Assembly: GCF_008386585.1 (NCBI RefSeq)
Contig: NZ_VUOB01000075.1
Location: forward strand, 1-64,000
Length of the DNA stretch: 64,000 nt
Reading direction: 5' to 3'
DNA from: Solihabitans fulvus
Lineage (GTDB): Bacteria > Actinomycetota > Actinomycetes > Mycobacteriales > Pseudonocardiaceae
Both the position numbers and the translations under genes were made by a program. Below are positions 60,762 through 64,000 of the stretch, in pieces. The notes beneath the pieces were generated by a model that made no database searches, was not told the origin of the DNA, and was given only the letters and a program-made list of their open reading frames with translations. How positions within the stretch are numbered: position 1 is the first letter of the stretch; the number at the start of each line of letters is the position of its first letter.

Positions 60762-62192
60762 TCAGTGCGCGAAGACCGGGCCGTCGGTGGCCGGGGGCCG
60801 CCCGGCGGGCACCAGCCACACTGCGACCACGACCATGACCGCTGCCACGACTGCCATGCCGGTAAACGCGGTGGAGAATCCGGTGATCCCGCCGGTGTCC
60901 AGGCTGGCGGCGGCCAGCGTGGAGACGAAGGCGATGCCCAGGCTCGCGCCGAGCTCGTGCCCGGTATTGATCAGCCCGGAGGTCATGCCCGCGTCGTGCG
61001 GGTCGACGTGAGCCATCGCGGTGGTGGTCGCGGTGACGAACGCCGCCCCGAGCCCGAGACCGGCCACGGCGAAACCGGGCAGCACGTCTGTCCACGCGTT
61101 GCCCTCTGCCGGCAGTTGGGCGAGCAGGAACGCGCCGACTGCGGCGAGCGCGAACCCGACCGCTGCGGCGGGGCGTCCGCCGAACCGGCCGATGACGCGT
61201 ATGCCAAGGTGCGTGCCCAGCCCGATCACCAGCGCGACCGGCAGGAACAGCGCCCCTGTCGAGAGTGGACTCAACCGCAGCACGTGCTGCAAGTACTGCG
61301 AGCACAGGAAGAAGCTCGACAGCAACAGCCCCGACGCCGCCAGCATGACCAGGTTGCCCGCCAGCACCGGACGGTGGGCCAGGATTCCGAGCCGCACCAA
61401 GGGATTCACGTTCTTCCGCTCGATCACGACGAAGGCGGCGAGCAGCACCGCCCCTGCGGCCAGGGCCGCTAGTGTGCCCGCCTCACCCCAGCCGGTGTCC
61501 CCGGCGCGGACCAGGCCGTAGATCAGCCCCGCAACTCCGCCTGTGACGAGCAGCGCGCCGGACACATCGACCCTGCCGCCGCTCGCGGTCGCGCCGCCGG
61601 GCAGCAGCAGCGGCAGGGCGATCGCGACCAGCACGCCGACCGGCACGTTGATGAAGAAGACCCATTCCCAGCCCGGACCAGCGGTGAACAGCCCGCCCAG
61701 CAGCACGCCGGCCGCAGCACCGGCGCCGCCGAGCGCCGCCCACACGCCCAGCGCCTTGTTCCGCTCCGGACCGTGGAACGTGGTGGTCACGATCGACAGC
61801 GCGGACGGGGACAGCAGCGCAGCGCCGATGCCCTGTGCCGCCCGGCTGGCGACGAGCATCGTCGCGTTCACAGCGAGCCCGGAGCCGAGCGAGGCCAGAG
61901 TGAACACCGCCAGTCCGATCAGGAACACCCGGCGCCGCCCCAGCGCGTCGGCGAGTCGACCGCCCAGCAGCATCAGGCCACCGAGGCAGAGCGTGTAGGC
62001 GGTCACGACCCAGGTCAGCCCCGCCCGCTCAAGACCGAGCTGGTCGGCGATCACCGGCAGCGCCACGTTCACCACGGTCACGTCCAGGATGACCATGAAC
62101 TGCGCCAGGCACAGCAGAACGAGCACCCGCCAGCGACGCGGCGTGGGCGAGGCGTGCGCCGGGTGCTGCCCGGCAGCGGTGGTCTGACTCAT
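60762..62192 (-). CDS. DHA2-type MFS drug exporter
   Basis: This gene encodes 476 residues from the ATG at 62192, with AAGGAG 5 bases upstream. It has fourteen-helix DHA2 features: VLLCLAQFMVILDVTVVNVALPVIADQL in helix 1, LGGLMLLGGRLADALGRRRVFLIGL (motif A), and ARAAQGIGAALLSPSALSIV (motif B region). Motif C-like WRWVFFINVP appears as GWEWVFFINVPVG. It would use the proton gradient to export drugs or toxic metabolites. It is first in a two-gene operon with TetR. Confidence 0.92.
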   Translation of the reverse strand: MSQTTAAGQHPAHASPTPRRWRVLVLLCLAQFMVILDVTVVNVALPVIADQLGLERAGLTWVVTAYTLCLGGLMLLGGRLADALGRRRVFLIGLAVFTLASLGSGLAVNATMLVASRAAQGIGAALLSPSALSIVTTTFHGPERNKALGVWAALGGAGAAAGVLLGGLFTAGPGWEWVFFINVPVGVLVAIALPLLLPGGATASGGRVDVSGALLVTGGVAGLIYGLVRAGDTGWGEAGTLAALAAGAVLLAAFVVIERKNVNPLVRLGILAHRPVLAGNLVMLAASGLLLSSFFLCSQYLQHVLRLSPLSTGALFLPVALVIGLGTHLGIRVIGRFGGRPAAAVGFALAAVGAFLLAQLPAEGNAWTDVLPGFAVAGLGLGAAFVTATTTAMAHVDPHDAGMTSGLINTGHELGASLGIAFVSTLAAASLDTGGITGFSTAFTGMAVVAAVMVVVAVWLVPAGRPPATDGPVFAH

Positions 62193-62201
62193 CACCACTC
62201 C

Positions 62202-62269
62202 TTAACTCGAACACCAATGTACGAGTTAAGGTACGCTTCGTGCCGAGATAAATCGAACAGCAGTGTTCG
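62202..62269. promoter_or_regulatory. TetR operator candidates upstream of the MFS gene
   Basis: The inverted repeat TTAACTCG (62202-62209) and CGAGTTAA (62222-62229) is separated by 12 bp. A second, CGAACA (62254-62259) and TGTTCG (62264-62269), lies 25 bp further. Both are just upstream of the exporter's ribosome site. The rest of the 348-bp gap to 62540 contains no supported gene. Confidence 0.6.
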
Positions 62270-62540
62270 GTTTAAGCGGAGGTGGGCGTGGTGGAACCAC
62301 GGTTCGAGCGGCGTGCGAACGGGCCACCGATCGTGCTGCCGGCGCCGGGCGTGACCTGGATGCGGTCACGATCGCGTGGTGCGAAGGACCGGCCGTTGAT
62401 CGGTGGTCCGGCCCGCCGTGCCCACGGGCGGCTATCGGGCACACGGCATGCCCGGTTGCTCGATGCCGGGCATGGCCCCATGTCCGACGATCCGGTCCGG
62501 GTCGCTGACCTGACCGTGAACTGGTGAACCGGAGGTTGTC

Positions 62541-62918
62541 ATGCCCCTACTAGTCACGGTCGGCGTTGCCGAACTCACCGTCGCGGTGCTGTCGGGGTGG
62601 CTGATGGTCCTCGTGGTCCGGGCACCTGCGGTGCTGCGCCGCGCCGGAGTGCGTCAGCTCAAGAGGATCCGCCAGGCGCACCTGGACCTGGTGATGATGG
62701 GCGTAATTCAAGTCGCCGTCGGGGCAGCGGTGCAGCCGATGGCCGGGTGGATCGCGGCGTTGATCGCGTTCGGAGCGATCGCTCAGCCGCTGGGTTTCCT
62801 GCCGCTGGCCCTGAGACCACAGCTTGTGCGAGCACCTGCGTTCCAGGTGCTCGCGGCGGTCGTGTTCACCGCGACGACCGTGGGCTGGGTCGCGCTGGCC
62901 GTCAGGGTGATCACATGA
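62541..62918 (+). CDS. Small integral membrane protein
   Basis: This ORF encodes 125 residues from the ATG at 62541, with GGAGG upstream. Four hydrophobic helices are visible (LLVTVGVAELTVAVLSGWLMVLVV; LVMMGVIQVAVGAAV; IAALIAFGAIAQPLGFLPLAL; VLAAVVFTATTVGWVALAV), with a basic loop RRAGVRQLKRIRQAH. No family was recognised. Its 3' end overlaps that of the opposite-strand gene by 8 bp. Confidence 0.75.
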   Translation: MPLLVTVGVAELTVAVLSGWLMVLVVRAPAVLRRAGVRQLKRIRQAHLDLVMMGVIQVAVGAAVQPMAGWIAALIAFGAIAQPLGFLPLALRPQLVRAPAFQVLAAVVFTATTVGWVALAVRVIT

Positions 62919-63783
62919 GCCGGTTGCCGTGCGTTTCGGCGAACACTGACAGCGCCACGTCGGGTTGGTAGGCGGTAACGATGCGGTTGGCGGTGTGTCG
63001 GAGTGCTTCGACGGCGTGCTGCCGGCCTGCCGGCAGGGTCTGGTGACCGCTGTCGGGAGAAAGCAGTTCGACGACCGCGTCGCGGGTGCAGTCGTGCGTC
63101 CCGCAGGCTTTGGCGTCGCGAGTGATCAGGAGTGAATGACCGTTCGTCGCTGCGTATGCGTATGCGTCAGCGGTCAGCGCTGCGAGCAGTCCGATCGGAC
63201 GTCCGGTGGTGGAGTCGCTCGGCGGGGAGGCGTTCAGCGCCGCCGCGTGCGCGTCCACGAGCATCATGTCCAGTGCGTCGAGTCGTTGCGCCGGCGATGC
63301 CTGCTCCAATTCGGCCAGCCGCGTGTGCAGATTCGCCAGCCATGGCAATCCTGGCTGCCTCTCGGCCATGGCGAGGATGGTCCGAAAACACTCGATGAAT
63401 TGATCCCCTCGGGTGTTCCACCAGGTGAGCTTGCGCTGCCGGTGACCGGCGAGTCCGGCCAGCCCGGGCCATTTGCGCCGGGCGCCCTGTCTGGTCATCC
63501 CCGCAGCCTCCCCGATCGCGGGATAGTCGGCGCCGCGTTGCGCCGCCGACAGCGCAGCGGAGGCCGACAGCTGTTCAGCACTGTCTCGGATCGCCAGCAG
63601 TGAGGTCAGCGCAGCCAGCCACAACTGCCGCAGGTCGGCGTCCGGCAGATCCGAGCGAGGCTCCGCATCCGGTTCGAGTTCCAGGGTTTCCCGCCCCACC
63701 GTCCACGCCAGTTGCTCGATGGCGGCGGTCAGCTTGGCGCGTTGCTCGACAACATCTGTTGTCGGCGTATCGAAGGGATGCAC
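62911..63783 (-). CDS. HTH-containing hypothetical protein
   Basis: This gene encodes 290 residues from the GTG at 63783. A short HTH (ADYPAIGEAAGMTRQGARRKWPGL) lies near residue 90-115, similar to helices in proteins with the pattern S-E-IG-ALG-TRQ-A-KRW. The rest is helical, with a central WLANLHTRLAELEQASPAQRLDALDMMLVDAHAAALN and a C-terminal part. Its start codon abuts the start of the opposite-strand epimerase gene (63784), which leaves no room for separate ribosome sites unless a start is misplaced. Function unknown. Confidence 0.65.
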   Translation of the reverse strand: MHPFDTPTTDVVEQRAKLTAAIEQLAWTVGRETLELEPDAEPRSDLPDADLRQLWLAALTSLLAIRDSAEQLSASAALSAAQRGADYPAIGEAAGMTRQGARRKWPGLAGLAGHRQRKLTWWNTRGDQFIECFRTILAMAERQPGLPWLANLHTRLAELEQASPAQRLDALDMMLVDAHAAALNASPPSDSTTGRPIGLLAALTADAYAYAATNGHSLLITRDAKACGTHDCTRDAVVELLSPDSGHQTLPAGRQHAVEALRHTANRIVTAYQPDVALSVFAETHGNRLM

Positions 63784-64000
63784 ATGAGTCTCTTGGTCAT
63801 CGGCGGCACGTCGTTCGCTGGGCGCACCATCGTGGAGGACGCCCTCGGCCGGGGACACCAGGTCACGACCCTCAACCGCAGGCTGGCCGGCAAGGACGTC
63901 GACGGCGTCGAGACGCTGCACGGTGACCGGTCCACCGACGAGGGTCTCCAGCAACTCGCCGGCCGTGTCTTCGACGCGGTCATCGACCCCAGCGGGCAGG
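63784..64000 (+). CDS. NAD-dependent epimerase/dehydratase, 3' part cut by window edge
   Basis: The first 72 residues from the ATG at 63784 (MSLLVIGGTSFAGRTIVEDALGRGHQVTTLNRRLAGKD) carry the Rossmann GGTSFAGR glycine motif and the NRR segment that contacts NADP. This is typical of extended SDRs. GAAGG lies 9 bases upstream. The catalytic YxxxK is outside the window. Confidence 0.82.
   Translation, partial: MSLLVIGGTSFAGRTIVEDALGRGHQVTTLNRRLAGKDVDGVETLHGDRSTDEGLQQLAGRVFDAVIDPSGQ

Noticed and set aside
1..64000. Search for cas genes, relaxase, integrase, rRNA and complete tRNAs
   Set aside because: None recognised on either strand; absence is limited to this window.

Overview
The window is GC-rich DNA with actinobacterial gene style: GTG starts, ATGA/GTGA overlaps between consecutive genes, DUF397 and XRE/DUF5753 genes, an HA...TLCG zinc-finger family, a TipAS regulator and an SCO6880-type conjugation protein. 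The best guess is a member of the Pseudonocardiales (Saccharothrix, Actinosynnema or Lentzea-like). No rRNA, complete tRNA, integrase, relaxase, cas gene or intact transposase was recognised.

Layout. (1) 1-5.6 kb: a minus-strand plasmid or ICE maintenance module with ParB, three small unknown proteins, a prim-pol primase, a small paralogue of a conjugation-operon protein, and SSB cut by the left edge. The genes are separated by long leaders that share repeats. (2) 6-10.3 kb: an alpha/beta hydrolase, an NTF2-like protein, a DUF932 plasmid protein and small unknowns. (3) 10.4-14.9 kb: a tightly packed NUDIX, exonuclease/endonuclease/phosphatase, dTMP kinase and radical SAM/SPASM cassette with a divergent LysR-like regulator. 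(4) 15-22.9 kb: two secreted lipases, an MT0933-like small protein, a cytochrome P450, DUF397 proteins and an XRE/DUF5753 regulator, with two copies of a ~100-bp dispersed repeat. (5) 23.3-26.7 kb: a chain of seven genes, six junctions of which are close or overlapping, including a zinc finger and HTH proteins, then an HxlR regulator. (6) 27.5-38.9 kb: a type IV secretion/conjugation operon with a P-loop-like protein, a small two-TM protein, a VirB8-position protein, a VirB6-like protein, SCO6880/PrgI, VirB4, an unknown, a VirB1-like NlpC/P60 hydrolase, VirD4, DUF4913 and an excisionase-like HTH.

(7) 38.9-43.4 kb: a CRISPR array of 75 repeats and 74 spacers in type I-E format (61-bp period), starting 43 bp after the excisionase-like gene. 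It is a mosaic. Thirty-five repeats of one family sit inside an array of another family, and the repeat at each boundary is a half-and-half chimera. The leader appears to lie on the right, so the array would be read on the minus strand. (8) 43.6-56.4 kb: a secreted beta-propeller lectin-like protein and a 3.2-kilo-residue Rhs/YD polymorphic toxin with Hint and HNH domains, followed by a DUF4265-like candidate immunity gene. (9) At 56.69-56.73 kb lies the 3' half of a tRNA-like sequence, a possible attachment site. (10) 56.9-64 kb looks chromosomal: a quinone oxidoreductase with divergent MarR and a striking double operator, TipAS-type MerR, a small HNH-like protein, TetR with a DHA2 drug exporter, a small membrane protein, an HTH protein, and an epimerase cut by the right edge.

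Together, regions 1-6 read as one integrative conjugative element or integrated plasmid carrying cargo. Whether the CRISPR array and the Rhs system belong to that element depends on where its right boundary lies; the tRNA-like remnant at 56.7 kb suggests, but does not prove, that they do.
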